DNA of 64,000 nucleotides from Nymphaea colorata (GCF_008831285.2 NC_045141.1:8669353-8733352); one strand, 5' to 3'; shown: positions 25,201 to 42,010, counted from the stretch's first letter. A program made the numbers and translations. The notes: a model not told the origin generated them from the sequence alone.

Positions 25201-28200
25201 ACAGTGAAACACATTAGGTTAACTATAAGGATCAATTGAATGACTTGAATCACAAACTAATGCGTGAATGTGCTTAAACATGCACGTCGAATGATTTAGT
25301 GGAATGAAACCACAAGCTTGTATGAACATAAATGACATTTAAGTTATTTACTTGCTGTATTTCAGTTAATATAACGTATTTCGCTTGTTATTACATCTAC
25401 AACGAATGATTCAAATGGTTCAAACTAAAAGTTTGTATGAGAAAATGAGATTCACGTCATTCGTTCGATCGCTTATCATTAGCCTAATGCGTTTCACTTG
25501 TTATTACATGTACAATGATTGATTTTGTTGATTGAAATCACATGTTCAAATGGATGCAGATGGGATCTACGCATTAGTTTGATCTCCTGTAGTTAATCCA
25601 ATGAGTTGAACCTGTAGTTACATCATTAGTAAGGATCTAATGAATTGAAATCGCAAGTTTGTATCAAAACGAGTGGGATTTAAGCGATTCATCTGAGCAC
25701 GCATATTTGTTGATTGAAATCACAACTTCAAATGACAAGTGAAACATTTAAATGATTGAACAAGGATGCAAATGTGATCTGTGCATTAGTTTGATCTCTT
25801 GTAATTAATCCAATGAGTTGAACTTGTAGTTACATCAATAGTAAGGATCCAATGAATTGAAATCACAAGTTTGTATCAATACGAGTGGGATTTAAGCGAT
25901 TCATCTGAGCACGCATATTTCATTGAATGTGATAAACTTGTTGCTACATCCACGTTGAATGATTTAGAGGACTTAAATCACAAGTTTGCATGAAAATGAA
26001 CGAAATTCAGGTGGTTCATTTGCTCTTTTATAGTTAACCTATTGTGTTTCACTTGTTATTACATGTATAAGTAACGATTTAAATGATTGAAACCATCAAT
26101 TCATATGGACACAAATCTGATGTATACATTAGTTTGATGCTTGTAGTTAGTCCAATAAGTAGAACATTTTGTTTCATTGAATTAAGTAAAAGGGGTCAAA
26201 CAAAAGCATAGATCACACTTGTATCCATATGAACTTGTCATTTCAATCATTTAAATCGTTCATTACACAAGTGAAACACATTAGATTAAATATAGCGGGG
26301 CAAATTAACGACCTGAATCTTATTCATTCTGATACAAACTTGTGATTTCGATCAACTAAATCATTCAAAATGGATGTACTAACAAGTTAAAAACATTCAA
26401 TTAAATATGTGTGATCAAATGAATCGCTTAAATCCCACTCGTGTTTATACGAACAACTGATTTCAGTCGCTTATATCGCGTACTATAGATGTAACGACGA
26501 GTTGAATTCTTCAGATTAAGTACTAGGGATGAAACTAATGCATATATTCCATTTTTAACTATATGAACTGGTGATTTAAGTCGTTCTTTATAGAAGTAAC
26601 AAACAGTGAAACACATTAGGTTAACTATAAGGGATCAATTAAATGACTTGAATCACAAACTAATGCGTGAATGTGCTTAAACATGCACGTCGAATGATTT
26701 AGTGGAATGAAACCACAAGCTTGTATGAACATAAATGACATTTAAGTTATTTACTTGCTGTATTTCAGTTAATATAACGTATTTCGCTTGTTATTACATC
26801 TACAACGAATGATTCAAATGGTTCAAACTAAAAGTTTGTATGAGAAAATGAGATTCACGTCATTCGTTCGATCGCTTATCATTAGCCTAATGCGTTTCAC
26901 TTGTTATTACATGTACAATGATTGATTTTGTTGATTGAAATCACATGTTCAAATGGATGCAGATGGGATCTACGCATTAGTTTGATCTCCTGTAGTTAAT
27001 CCAATGAGTTGAACCTGTAGTTACATCATTAGTAAGGATCTAATGAATTGAAATCGCAAGTTTGTATCAAAACGAGTGGGATTTAAGCGATTCATCTGAG
27101 CACGCATATTTGTTGATTGAAATCACAACTTCAAATGACAAGTGAAACATTTAAATGATTGAACAAGGATGCAAATGTGATCTGTGCATTAGTTTGATCT
27201 CTTGTAATTAATCCAATGAGTTGAACTTGTAGTTACATCAATAGTAAGGATCCAATGAATTGAAATCACAAGTTTGTATCAATACGAGTGGGATTTAAGC
27301 GATTCATCTGAGCACGCATATTTCATTGAATGTGATAAACTTGTTGCTACATCCACGTTGAATGATTTAGAGGACTTAAATCACAAGTTTGCATGAAAAT
27401 GAACGAAATTCAGGTGGTTCATTTGCTCTTTTATAGTTAACCTATTGTGTTTCACTTGTTATTACATGTATAAGTAACGATTTAAATGATTGAAACCATC
27501 AATTCATATGGACACAAATCTGATGTATACATTAGTTTGATGCTTGTAGTTAGTCCAATAAGTAGAACATTTTGTTTCATTGAATTAAGTAAAAGGGGTC
27601 AAACAAAAGCATAGATCACACTTGTATCCATATGAACTTGTCATTTCAATCATTTAAATCGTTCATTACACAAGTGAAACACATTAGATTAAATATAGCG
27701 GGGCAAATTAACGACCTGAATCTTATTCATTCTGATACAAACTTGTGATTTCGATCAACTAAATCATTCAAAATGGATGTACCAACAAGTTAAAAACATT
27801 CAATTAAATTGTGTGATCAAATGAATCGCTTAAATCCCACTCGTGTTTATACGAACAACTGATTTCAGTCGCTTATATCGCGTACTATAGATGTAACGAC
27901 GAGTTGAATTCTTCAGATTAAGTACTAGGGATGAAACTAATGCATATATTCCATTTTTAACTATATGAACTGGTGATTTAAGTCGTTCTTTATAGAAGTA
28001 ACAAACAGTGAAACACATTAGGTTAACTATAAGGGATCAATTAATGACTTGAATCACAAACTAATGCGTGAATGTGCTTAAACATGCACGTCGAATGATT
28101 TAGTGGAATGAAACCACAAGCTTGTATGAACATAAATGACATTTAAGTTATTTACTTGCTGTATTTCAGTTAATATAACGTATTTCGCTTGTTATTACAT

Positions 28201-31200
28201 CTACAACGAATGATTCAAATGGTTCAAACTAAAAGTTTGTATGAGAAAATGAGATTCACGTCATTCGTTCGATCGCTTATCATTAGCCTAATGCGTTTCA
28301 CTTGTTATTACATGTACAATGATTGATTTTGTTGATTGAAATCACAGTTCAAATGGATGCAGATGGGATCTACGCATTAGTTTGATCTCCTGTAGTTAAT
28401 CCAATGAGTTGAACCTGTAGTTACATCATTAGTAAGGATCTAATGAATTGAAATCGCAAGTTTGTATCAAAACGAGTGGGATTTAAGCGATTCATCTGAG
28501 CACGCATATTTGTTGATTGAAATCACAACTTCAAATGACAAGTGAAACATTTAAATGATTGAACAAGGATGCAAATGTGATCTGTGCATTAGTTTGATCT
28601 CTTGTAATTAATCCAATGAGTTGAACTTGTAGTTACATCAATAGTAAGGATCCAATGAATTGAAATCACAAGTTTGTATCAATACGAGTGGGATTTAAGC
28701 GATTCATCTGAGCACGCATATTTCATTGAATGTGATAAACTTGTTGCTACATCCACGTTGAATGATTTAGAGGACTTAAATCACAAGTTTGCATGAAAAT
28801 GAACGAAATTCAGGTGGTTCATTTGCTCTTTTATAGTTAACCTATTGTGTTTCACTTGTTATTACATGTATAAGTAACGATTTAAATGATTGAAACCATC
28901 AATTCATATGGACACAAATCTGATGTATACATTAGTTTGATGCTTGTAGTTAGTCCAATAAGTAGAACATTTTGTTTCATTGAATTAAGTAAAAGGGGTC
29001 AAACAAAAGCATAGATCACACTTGTATCCATATGAACTTGTCATTTCAATCATTTAAATCGTTCATTACACAAGTGAAACACATTAGATTAAATATAGCG
29101 GGGCAAATTAACGACCTGAATCTTATTCATTCTGATACAAACTTGTGATTTCGATCAACTAAATCATTCAAAATGGATGTACTAACAAGTTAAAAACATT
29201 CAATTAAATATGTGTGATCAAATGAATCGCTTAAATCCCACTCGTGTTTATACGAACAACTGATTTCAGTCGCTTATATCGCGTACTATAGATGTAACGA
29301 CGAGTTGAATTCTTCAGATTAAGTACTAGGGATGAAACTAATGCATATATTCCATTTTTAACTATATGAACTGGTGATTTAAGTCGTTCTTTATAGAAGT
29401 AACAAACAGTGAAACACATTAGGTTAACTATAAGGGATCAATTAAATGACTTGAATCACAAACTAATGCGTGAATGTGCTTAAACATGCACGTCGAATGA
29501 TTTAGTGGAATGAAACCACAAGCTTGTATGAACATAAATGACATTTAAGTTATTTACTTGCTGTATTTCAGTTAATATAACGTATTTCGCTTGTTATTAC
29601 ATCTACAACGAATGATTCAAATGGTTCAAACTAAAAGTTTGTATGAGAAAATGAGATTCACGTCATTCGTTCGATCGCTTATCATTAGCCTAATGCGTTT
29701 CACTTGTTATTACATGTACAATGATTGATTTTGTTGATTGAAATCACAGTTCAAATGGATGCAGATGGGATCTACGCATTAGTTTGATCTCCTGTAGTTA
29801 ATCCAATGAGTTGAACCTGTAGTTACATCATTAGTAAGGATCTAATGAATTGAAATCGCAAGTTTGTATCAAAACGAGTGGGATTTAAGCGATTCATCTG
29901 AGCACGCATATTTGTTGATTGAAATCACAACTTCAAATGACAAGTGAAACATTTAAATGATTGAACAAGGATGCAAATGTGATCTGTGCATTAGTTTGAT
30001 CTCTTGTAATTAATCCAATGAGTTGAACTTGTAGTTACATCAATAGTAAGGATCCAATGAATTGAAATCACAAGTTTGTATCAATACGAGTGGGATTTAA
30101 GCGATTCATCTGAGCACGCATATTTCATTGAATGTGATAAACTTGTTGCTACATCCACGTTGAATGATTTAGAGGACTTAAATCACAAGTTTGCATGAAA
30201 ATGAACGAAATTCAGGTGGTTCATTTGCTCTTTTATAGTTAACCTATTGTGTTTCACTTGTTATTACATGTATAAGTAACGATTTAAATGATTGAAACCA
30301 TCAATTCATATGGACACAAATCTGATGTATACATTAGTTTGATGCTTGTAGTTAGTCCAATAAGTAGAACATTTTGTTTCATTGAATTAAGTAAAAGGGG
30401 TCAAACAAAAGCATAGATCACACTTGTATCCATATGAACTTGTCATTTCAATCATTTAAATCGTTCATTACACAAGTGAAACACATTAGATTAAATATAG
30501 CGGGGCAAATTAACGACCTGAATCTTATTCATTCTGATACAAACTTGTGATTTCGATCAACTAAATCATTCAAAATGGATGTACTAACAAGTTAAAAACA
30601 TTCAATTAAATATGTGTGATCAAATGAATCGCTTAAATCCCACTCGTGTTTATACGAACAACTGATTTCAGTCGCTTATATCGCGTACTATAGATGTAAC
30701 GACGAGTTGAATTCTTCAGATTAAGTACTAGGGATGAAACTAATGCATATATTCCATTTTTAACTATATGAACTGGTGATTTAAGTCGTTCTTTATAGAA
30801 GTAACAAACAGTGAAACACATTAGGTTAACTATAAGGGATCAATTGAATGACTTGAATCACAAACTAATGCGTGAATGTGCTTAAACATGCACGTCGAAT
30901 GATTTAGTGGAATGAAACCACAAGCTTGTATGAACATAAATGACATTTAAGTTATTTACTTGTGTATTTCAGTTAATATAACGTATTTCGCTTGTTATTA
31001 CATCTACAACGAATGATTCAAATGGTTCAAACTAAAAGTTTGTATGAGAAAATGAGATTCACGTCATTCGTTCGATCGCTTATCATTAGCCTAATGCGTT
31101 TCACTTGTTATTACATGTACAATGATTGATTTTGTTGATTGAAATCACATGTTCAAATGGATGCAGATGGGATCTACGCATTAGTTTGATCTCCTGTAGT

Positions 31201-32096
31201 TAATCCAATGAGTTGAACCTGTAGTTACATCATTAGTAAGGATCTAATGAATTGAAATCGCAAGTTTGTATCAAAACGAGTGGGATTTAAGCGATTCATC
31301 TGAGCACGCATATTTGTTGATTGAAATCACAACTTCAAATGACAAGTGAAACATTTAAATGATTGAACAAGGATGCAAATGTGATCTGTGCATTAGTTTG
31401 ATCTCTTGTAATTAATCCAATGAGTTGAACTTGTAGTTACATCAATAGTAAGGATCCAATGAATTGAAATCACAAGTTTGTATCAATACGAGTGGGATTT
31501 AAGCGATTCATCTGAGCACGCATATTTCATTGAATGTGATAAACTTGTTGCTACATCCACGTTGAATGATTTAGAGGACTTAAATCACAAGTTTGCATGA
31601 AAATGAACGAAATTCAGGTGGTTCATTTGCTCTTTTATAGTTAACCTATTGTGTTTCACTTGTTATTACATGTATAAGTAACGATTTAAATGATTGAAAC
31701 CATCAATTCATATGGACACAAATCTGATGTATACATTAGTTTGATGCTTGTAGTTAGTCCAATAAGTAGAACATTTTGTTTCATTGAATTAAGTAAAAGG
31801 GGTCAAACAAAAGCATAGATCACACTTGTATCCATATGAACTTGTCATTTCAATCATTTAAATCGTTCATTACACAAGTGAAACACATTAGATTAAATAT
31901 AGCGGGCAAATTAACGACCTGAATCTTATTCATTCTGATACAAACTTGTGATTTCGATCAACTAAATCATTCAAAATGGATGTACCAACAAGTTAAAAAC
32001 ATTCAATTAAATATGTGTGATCAAATGAATCGCTTAAATCCCACTCGTGTTTATACGAACAACTGATTTCAGTCGCTTATATCGCGTACTATAGAT
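22286..32096. repeat. Core units C12-C18
   Basis: Seven units of 1400-1403 bp are marked by gaattcttcagatta near the start (shared to C30), gatttagaggactt, and acatgcacgtcg in all but C12, which reads acatgcagtcg. Neighbouring units share private changes: aaatcacagttcaaatgg occurs only near 28,340 and 29,740 (C16, C17). This is what local unequal exchange would leave. Confidence 0.88.
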
Positions 32097-35000
32097 GTAA
32101 CGACGAGTTGAATTCTTCAGATTAAGTACTAGGGATGAAACCAATGCATATATTCCATTTTTAACTATATGAACTGGTGATTTAAGTCGTTCTTTATAGA
32201 AGTAACAAACAGTGAAACACATTAGGTTAACCATAAGGGATCAATTAAATGACTTGAATCACAAACTAATGCGTGAATGTGCTTAAACATGCACGTCGAA
32301 TGATTTAGTGGAATGAAACCACAAGCTTGTATGAACATAAATGACATTTAAGTTATTTACTTGCTGTATTTCAGTTAATATAACGTATTTCGCTTGTTAT
32401 TACATCTACAACGAATGATTCAAATGGTTCAAACTAAAAGTTTGTATGAGAAAATGAGATTCACGTCATTCGTTCGATCGCTTATCATTAGCCTAATGCG
32501 TTTCACTTGTTATTACATGTACAATGATTGATTTTGTTGATTGAAATCACATGTTCAAATGGATGCAGATGGGATCTACGCATTAGTTTGATCTCCTGTA
32601 GTTAATCCAATGAGTTGAACCTGTAGTTACATCATTAGTAAGGATCTAATGAATTGAAATCGCAAGTTTGTATCAAAACGAGTGGGATTTAAGCGATTCA
32701 TCTGAGCACGCATATTTGTTGATTGAAATCACAACTTCAAATGACAAGTGAAACATTTAAATGATTGAACAAGGATGCAAATGTGATCTGTGCATTAGTT
32801 TGATCTCTTGTAATTAATCCAATGAGTTGAACTTGTAGTTACATCAATAGTAAGGATCCAATGAATTGAAATCACAAGTTTGTATCAATACGAGTGGGAT
32901 TTAAGCGATTCATCTGAGCACGCATATTTCATTGAATGTGATAAACTTGTTGCTACATCCACGTTGAATGATTTAGAGGACTTAAATCACAAGTTTGCAT
33001 GAAAATGAACGAAATTCAGGTGGTTCATTTGCTCTTTTATAGTTAACCTATTGTGTTTCACTTGTTATTACATGTATAAGTAACGATTTAAATGATTGAA
33101 ACCATCAATTCATATGGACACAAATCTGATGTATACATTAGTTTGATGCTTGTAGTTAGTCCAATAAGTAGAACATTTTGTTTCATTGAATTAAGTAAAA
33201 GGGGTCAAACAAAAGCATAGATCACACTTGTATCCATATGAACTTGTCATTTCAATCATTTAAATCGTTCATTACACAAGTGAAACACATTAGATTAAAT
33301 ATAGCGGGATAAATTAACGACCTGAATCTTATTCATTCTGATACAAACTTGTGATTTCGATCAACTAAATCATTCAAAATGGATGTACCAACAAGTTAAA
33401 AACGTTCAATTAAATATGTGTGATCAAATGAATCGCTTAAATCCCACTCGTGTTTATACGAACAACTGATTTCAGTCGCTTATATCGCGTACTATAGATG
33501 TAACGACGAGTTGAATTCTTCAGATTAAGTACTAGGGATGAAACCAATGCATATATTCCATTTTTAACTATATGAACTGGTGATTTAAGTCGTTCTTTAT
33601 AGAAGTAACAAACAGTGAAACACATTAGGTTAACCATAAGGGATCAATTAAATGACTTGAATCACAAACTAATGCGTGAATGTGCTTAAACATGCACGTC
33701 GAATGATTTAGTGGAATGAAACCACAAGCTTGTATGAACATAAATGACATTTAAGTTATTTACTTGCTGTATTTCAGTTAATATAACGTATTTCGCTTGT
33801 TATTACATCTACAACGAATGATTCAAATGGTTCAAACTAAAAGTTTGTATGAGAAAATGAGATTCACGTCATTCGTTCGATCGCTTATCATTAGCCTAAT
33901 GCGTTTCACTTGTTATTACATGTACAATGATTGATTTTGTTGATTGAAATCACATGTTCAAATGGATGCAGATGGGATCTACGCATTAGTTTGATCTCCT
34001 GTAGTTAATCCAATGAGTTGAACCTGTAGTTACATCATTAGTAAGGATCTAATGAATTGAAATCGCAAGTTTGTATCAAAACGAGTGGGATTTAAGCGAT
34101 TCATCTGAGCACGCATATTTGTTGATTGAAATCACAACTTCAAATGACAAGTGAAACATTTAAATGATTGAACAAGGATGCAAATGTGATCTGTGCATTA
34201 GTTTGATCTCTTGTAATTAATCCAATGAGTTGAACTTGTAGTTACATCAATAGTAAGGATCCAATGAATTGAAATCACAAGTTTGTATCAATACGAGTGG
34301 GATTTAAGCGATTCATCTGAGCACGCATATTTCATTGAATGTGATAAACTTGTTGCTACATCCACGTTGAATGATTTAGAGGACTTAAATCACAAGTTTG
34401 CATGAAAATGAACGAAATTCAGGTGGTTCATTTGCTCTTTTATAGTTAACCTATTGTGTTTCACTTGTTATTACATGTATAAGTAACGATTTAAATGATT
34501 GAAACCATCAATTCATATGGACACAAATCTGATGTATACATTAGTTTGATGCTTGTAGTTAGTCCAATAAGTAGAACATTTTGTTTCATTGAATTAAGTA
34601 AAAGGGGTCAAACAAAAGCATAGATCACACTTGTATCCATATGAACTTGTCATTTCAATCATTTAAATCGTTCATTACACAAGTGAAACACATTAGATTA
34701 AATATAGCGGGATAATTAACGACCTGAATCTTATTCATTCTGATACAAACTTGTGATTTCGATCAACTAAATCATTCAAAATGGATGTACCAACAAGTTA
34801 AAAACGTTCAATTAAATATGTGTGATCAAATGAATCGCTTAAATCCCACTCGTGTTTATACGAACAACTGATTTCAGTCGCTTATATCGCGTACTATAGA
34901 TGTAACGACGAGTTGAATTCTTCAGATTAAGTACTAGGGATGAAACCAATGCATATATTCCATTTTTAACTATATGAACTGGTGATTTAAGTCGTTCTTT

Positions 35001-38000
35001 ATAGAAGTAACAAACAGTGAAACACATTAGGTTAACCATAAGGGATCAATTAAATGACTTGAATCACAAACTAATGCGTGAATGTGCTTAAACATGCACG
35101 TCGAATGATTTAGTGGAATGAAACCACAAGCTTGTATGAACATAAATGACATTTAAGTTATTTACTTGCTGTATTTCAGTTAATATAACGTATTTCGCTT
35201 GTTATTACATCTACAACGAATGATTCAAATGGTTCAAACTAAAAGTTTGTATGAGAAAATGAGATTCACGTCATTCGTTCGATCGCTTATCATTAGCCTA
35301 ATGCGTTTCACTTGTTATTACATGTACAATGATTGATTTTGTTGATTGAAATCACATGTTCAAATGGATGCAGATGGGATCTACGCATTAGTTTGATCTC
35401 CTGTAGTTAATCCAATGAGTTGAACCTGTAGTTACATCATTAGTAAGGATCTAATGAATTGAAATCGCAAGTTTGTATCAAAACGAGTGGGATTTAAGCG
35501 ATTCATCTGAGCACGCATATTTGTTGATTGAAATCACAACTTCAAATGACAAGTGAAACATTTAAATGATTGAACAAGGATGCAAATGTGATCTGTGCAT
35601 TAGTTTGATCTCTTGTAATTAATCCAATGAGTTGAACTTGTAGTTACATCAATAGTAAGGATCCAATGAATTGAAATCACAAGTTTGTATCAATACGAGT
35701 GGGATTTAAGCGATTCATCTGAGCACGCATATTTCATTGAATGTGATAAACTTGTTGCTACATCCACGTTGAATGATTTAGAGGACTTAAATCACAAGTT
35801 TGCATGAAAATGAACGAAATTCAGGTGGTTCATTTGCTCTTTTATAGTTAACCTATTGTGTTTCACTTGTTATTACATGTATAAGTAACGATTTAAATGA
35901 TTGAAACCATCAATTCATATGGACACAAATCTGATGTATACATTAGTTTGATGCTTGTAGTTAGTCCAATAAGTAGAACATTTTGTTTCATTGAATTAAG
36001 TAAAAGGGGTCAAACAAAAGCATAGATCACACTTGTATCCATATGAACTTGTCATTTCAATCATTTAAATCGTTCATTACACAAGTGAAACACATTAGAT
36101 TAAATATAGCGGGATAAATTAACGACCTGAATCTTATTCATTCTGATACAAACTTGTGATTTCGATCAACTAAATCATTCAAAATGGATGTACCAACAAG
36201 TTAAAAACGTTCAATTAAATATGTGTGATCAAATGAATCGCTTAAATCCCACTCGTGTTTATACGAACAACTGATTTCAGTCGCTTATATCGCGTACTAT
36301 AGATGTAACGACGAGTTGAATTCTTCAGATTAAGTACTAGGGATGAAACCAATGCATATATTCCATTTTTAACTATATGAACTGGTGATTTAAGTCGTTC
36401 TTTATAGAAGTAACAAACAGTGAAACACATTAGGTTAACCATAAGGGATCAATTAAATGACTTGAATCACAAACTAATGCGTGAATGTGCTTAAACATGC
36501 ACGTCGAATGATTTAGTGGAATGAAACCACAAGCTTGTATGAACATAAATGACATTTAAGTTATTTACTTGCTGTATTTCAGTTAATATAACGTATTTCG
36601 CTTGTTATTACATCTACAACGAATGATTCAAATGGTTCAAACTAAAAGTTTGTATGAGAAAATGAGATTCACGTCATTCGTTCGATCGCTTATCATTAGC
36701 CTAATGCGTTTCACTTGTTATTACATGTACAATGATTGATTTTGTTGATTGAAATCACATGTTCAAATGGATGCAGATGGGATCTACGCATTAGTTTGAT
36801 CTCCTGTAGTTAATCCAATGAGTTGAACCTGTAGTTACATCATTAGTAAGGATCTAATGAATTGAAATCGCAAGTTTATATCAAAACGAGTGGGATTTAA
36901 GCGATTCATCTGAGCACGCATATTTGTTGATTGAAATCACAACTTCAAATGACAAGTGAAACATTTAAATGATTGAACAAGGATGCAAATGTGATCTGTG
37001 CATTAGTTTGATCTCTTGTAATTAATCCAATGAGTTGAACTTGTAGTTACATCAATAGTAAGGATCCAATGAATTGAAATCACAAGTTTGTATCAATACG
37101 AGTGGGATTTAAGCGATTCATCTGAGCACGCATATTTCATTGAATGTGATAAACTTGTTGCTACATCCACGTTGAATGATTTAGAGGACTTAAATCACAA
37201 GTTTGCATGAAAATGAACGAAATTCAGGTGGTTCATTTGCTCTTTTATAGTTAACCTATTGTGTTTCACTTGTTATTACATGTATAAGTAACGATTTAAA
37301 TGATTGAAACCATCAATTCATATGGACACAAATCTGATGTATACATTAGTTTGATGCTTGTAGTTAGTCCAATAAGTAGAACATTTTGTTTCATTGAATT
37401 AAGTAAAAGGGGTCAAACAAAAGCATAGATCACACTTGTATCCATATGAACTTGTCATTTCAATCATTTAAATCGTTCATTACACAAGTGAAACACATTA
37501 GATTAAATATAGCGGGATAAATTAACGACCTGAATCTTATTCATTCTGATACAAACTTGTGATTTCGATCAACTAAATCATTCAAAATGGATGTACCAAC
37601 AAGTTAAAAACGTTCAATTAAATATGTGTGATCAAATGAATCGCTTAAATCCCACTCGTGTTTATACGAACAACTGATTTCAGTCGCTTATATCGCGTAC
37701 TATAGATGTAACGACGAGTTGAATTCTTCAGATTAAGTACTAGGGATGAAACCAATGCATATATTCCATTTTTAACTATATGAACTGGTGATTTAAGTCG
37801 TTCTTTATAGAAGTAACAAACAGTGAAACACATTAGGTTAACCATAAGGGATCAATTAAATGACTTGAATCACAAACTAATGCGTGAATGTGCTTAAACA
37901 TGCACGTCGAATGATTTAGTGGAATGAAACCACAAGCTTGTATGAACATAAATGACATTTAAGTTATTTACTTGCTGTATTTCAGTTAATATAACGTATT

Positions 38001-41000
38001 TCGCTTGTTATTACATCTACAACGAATGATTCAAATGGTTCAAACTAAAAGTTTGTATGAGAAAATGAGATTCACGTCATTCGTTCGATCGCTTATCATT
38101 AGCCTAATGCGTTTCACTTGTTATTACATGTACAATGATTGATTTTGTTGATTGAAATCACATGTTCAAATGGATGCAGATGGGATCTACGCATTAGTTT
38201 GATCTCCTGTAGTTAATCCAATGAGTTGAACCTGTAGTTACATCATTAGTAAGGATCTAATGAATTGAAATCGCAAGTTTGTATCAAAACGAGTGGGATT
38301 TAAGCGATTCATCTGAGCACGCATATTTGTTGATTGAAATCACAACTTCAAATGACAAGTGAAACATTTAAATGATTGAACAAGGATGCAAATGTGATCT
38401 GTGCATTAGTTTGATCTCTTGTAATTAATCCAATGAGTTGAACTTGTAGTTACATCAATAGTAAGGATCCAATGAATTGAAATCACAAGTTTGTATCAAT
38501 ACGAGTGGGATTTAAGCGATTCATCTGAGCACGCATATTTCATTGAATGTGATAAACTTGTTGCTACATCCACGTTGAATGATTTAGAGGACTTAAATCA
38601 CAAGTTTGCATGAAAATGAACGAAATTCAGGTGGTTCATTTGCTCTTTTATAGTTAACCTATTGTGTTTCACTTGTTATTACATGTATAAGTAACGATTT
38701 AAATGATTGAAACCATCAATTCATATGGACACAAATCTGATGTATACATTAGTTTGATGCTTGTAGTTAGTCCAATAAGTAGAACATTTTGTTTCATTGA
38801 ATTAAGTAAAAGGGGTCAAACAAAAGCATAGATCACACTTGTATCCATATGAACTTGTCATTTCAATCATTTAAATCGTTCATTACACAAGTGAAACACA
38901 TTAGATTAAATATAGCGGGATAAATTAACGACCTGAATCTTATTCATTTTGATACAAACTTGTGATTTCGATCAACTAAATCATTCAAAATGGATGTACC
39001 AACAAGTTAAAAACGTTCAATTAAATATGTGTGATCAAATGAATCGCTTAAATCCCACTCGTGTTATACGAACAACTGATTTCAGTCGCTTATATCGCGT
39101 ACTATAGATGTAACGACGAGTTGAATTCTTCAGATTAAGTACTAGGGATGAAACCAATGCATATATTCCATTTTTAACTATATGAACTGGTGATTTAAGT
39201 CGTTCTTTATAGAAGTAACAAACAGTGAAACACATTAGGTTAACCATAAGGGATCAATTAAATGACTTGAATCACAAACTAATGCGTGAATGTGCTTAAA
39301 CATGCACGTCGAATGATTTAGTGGAATGAAACCACAAGCTTGTATGAACATAAATGACATTTAAGTTATTTACTTGCTGTATTTCAGTTAATATAACGTA
39401 TTTCGCTTGTTATTACATCTACAACGAATGATTCAAATGGTTCAAACTAAAAGTTTGTATGAGAAAATGAGATTCACGTCATTCGTTCGATCGCTTATCA
39501 TTAGCCTAATGCGTTTCACTTGTTATTACATGTACAATGATTGATTTTGTTGATTGAAATCACATGTTCAAATGGATGCAGATGGGATCTACGCATTAGT
39601 TTGATCTCCTGTAGTTAATCCAATGAGTTGAACCTGTAGTTACATCATAGTAAGGATCTAATGAATTGAAATCGCAAGTTTGAATCAAAACGAGTGGGAT
39701 TTAAGCGATTCATCTGAGCACGCATATTTGTTGATTGAAATCACAACTTCAAATGACAAGTGAAACATTTAAATGATTGAACAAGGATGCAAATGTGATC
39801 TGTGCATTAGTTTGATCTCTTGTAATTAATCCAATGAGTTGAACTTGTAGTTACATCAATAGTAAGGATCCAATGAATTGAAATCACAAGTTTGTATCAA
39901 TACGAGTGGGATTTAAGCGATTCATCTGAGCACGCATATTTCATTGAATGTGATAAACTTGTTGCTACATCCACGTTGAATGATTTAGAGGACTTAAATC
40001 ACAATTTGCATGAAAATGAACGAAATTCAGGTGGTTCATTTGCTCTTTTATAGTTAACCTATTGTGTTTCACTTGTTATTACATGTATAAGTAACGATTT
40101 AAATGATTGAAACCATCAATTCATATGGACACAAATCTGATGTATACATTAGTTTGATGCTTGTAGTTAGTCCAATAAGTAGAACATTTTGTTTCATTGA
40201 ATTAAGTAAAAGGGGTCAAACAAAAGCATAGATCACACTTGTATCCATATGAACTTGTCATTTCAATCATTTAAATCGTTCATTACACAAGTGAAACACA
40301 TTAGATTAAATATAGCGGGATAAATTAACGACCTGAATCTTATTCATTTGATACAAACTTGTGATTTCGATCAACTAAATCATTCAAAATGGATGTACCA
40401 ACAAGTTAAAAACGTTCAATTAAATATGTGTGATCAAATGAATCGCTTAAATCCCACTCGTGTTTAACGAACAACTGATTTCAGTCGCTTATATCGCGTA
40501 CTATAGATGTAACGACGAGTTGAATTCTTCAGATTAAGTACTAGGGATGAAACCAATGCATATATGCCATTTTTAACTATATGAACTGGGATTTAAGTCG
40601 TTCTTTATAGAAGTAACAAACAGTGAAACACATTAGGTTAACCATAAGGGATCAATTAAATGACTTGAATCACAAACTAATGCGTGAATGTGCTTAAACA
40701 TGCACGTCGAATGATTTAGTGGAATGAAACCACAAGCTTGTATGAACATAAATGACATTTAAGTTATTTACTTGCTGTATTTCAGTTAATATAACGTATT
40801 TCGCTTGTTATTACATCTACAACGAATGATTCAAATGGTTCAAACTAAAAGTTTGTACGAGAAAATGAGATTCACGTCATTCGTTCGATCGCTTATCATT
40901 AGCCTAATGCGTTTCACTTGTTATTACATGTACAATGATTGATTTTGTTGATTGAAATCACATGTTCAAATGGATGCAGATGGGATCTACGCATTAGTTT

Positions 41001-41526
41001 GATCTCCTGTAGTTAATCCAATGAGTTGAACCTGTAGTTACATCATCAGTAAGGATCTAATGAATTGAAATCGCAAGTTTGAATCAAAACGAGTGGGATT
41101 TAAGCGATTCATCTGAGCACGCATATTTGTTGATTGAAATCACAACTTCAAATGACAAGTGAAACATTTAAATGATTGAACAAGGATGCAAATGTGATCT
41201 GTGCATTAGTTTGATCTCTTGTAATTAATCCAATGAGTTGAACTTGTAGTTACATCAATAGTAAGGATCCAATGAATTGAAATCACAAGTTTGTATCAAT
41301 ACGAGTGGGATTTAAGCGATTCATCTGAGCACGCATATTTCATTGAATGTGATAAACTTGTTGCTACATCCACGTTGAATGATTTAGAGGACTTAAATCA
41401 CAATTTGCATGAAAATGAACGAAATTCAGGTGGTTCATTTGCTCTTTTATAGTTAACCTATTGTGTTTCACTTGTTATTACATGTATAAGTAACGATTTA
41501 AATGATTGAAACCATCAATTCATATG

Positions 41527-42010
41527 GATGCAAATCTGATGTATACATTAGTTTGATGCTTGTAGTTAGTCCAATAAGTAGAACATTTTGTTTCATTGAA
41601 TTAAGTAAAAGGGGTCAAACAAAAGCATAGATCACACTTGTATCCATATGAACTTGTCATTTCAATCATTTAAATCGTTCATTACACAAGTGAAACACAT
41701 TAGATTAAATATAGCGGGATAAATTAACGACCTGAATCTTATTCATTTTGATACAAACTTGTGATTTCGATCAACTAAATCATTCAAAATGGATGTACCA
41801 ACAAGTTAAAAACGTTCAATTAAATATGTGTGATCAAATGAATCGCTTAAATCCCACTCGTGTTTACACGAACAACTGATTTCAGTCGCTTATATCGCGT
41901 ACTATAGATGTAACGACGAGTTGAATTCTTCAGATTAAGTACTAGGGATGAAACCAATGCATATATTCCATTTTTAACTATATGAACTGGTGATTTAAGT
42001 CCTTCTTTAT
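41527..42010. repeat. Two-unit duplication tract, copy 1
   Basis: Private variants ggatgcaaatctg, tttgatacaaac, tgtttacacgaac and aagtccttcttta occur here in C25/C26. They recur at exactly +2804 bp (44,331-44,814) in C27/C28 but not in the unit between. The identical tract ends before 42,050, where the two copies differ (ataaaggatcaattaaatg against ataagggatcagttgaatg). Confidence 0.85.
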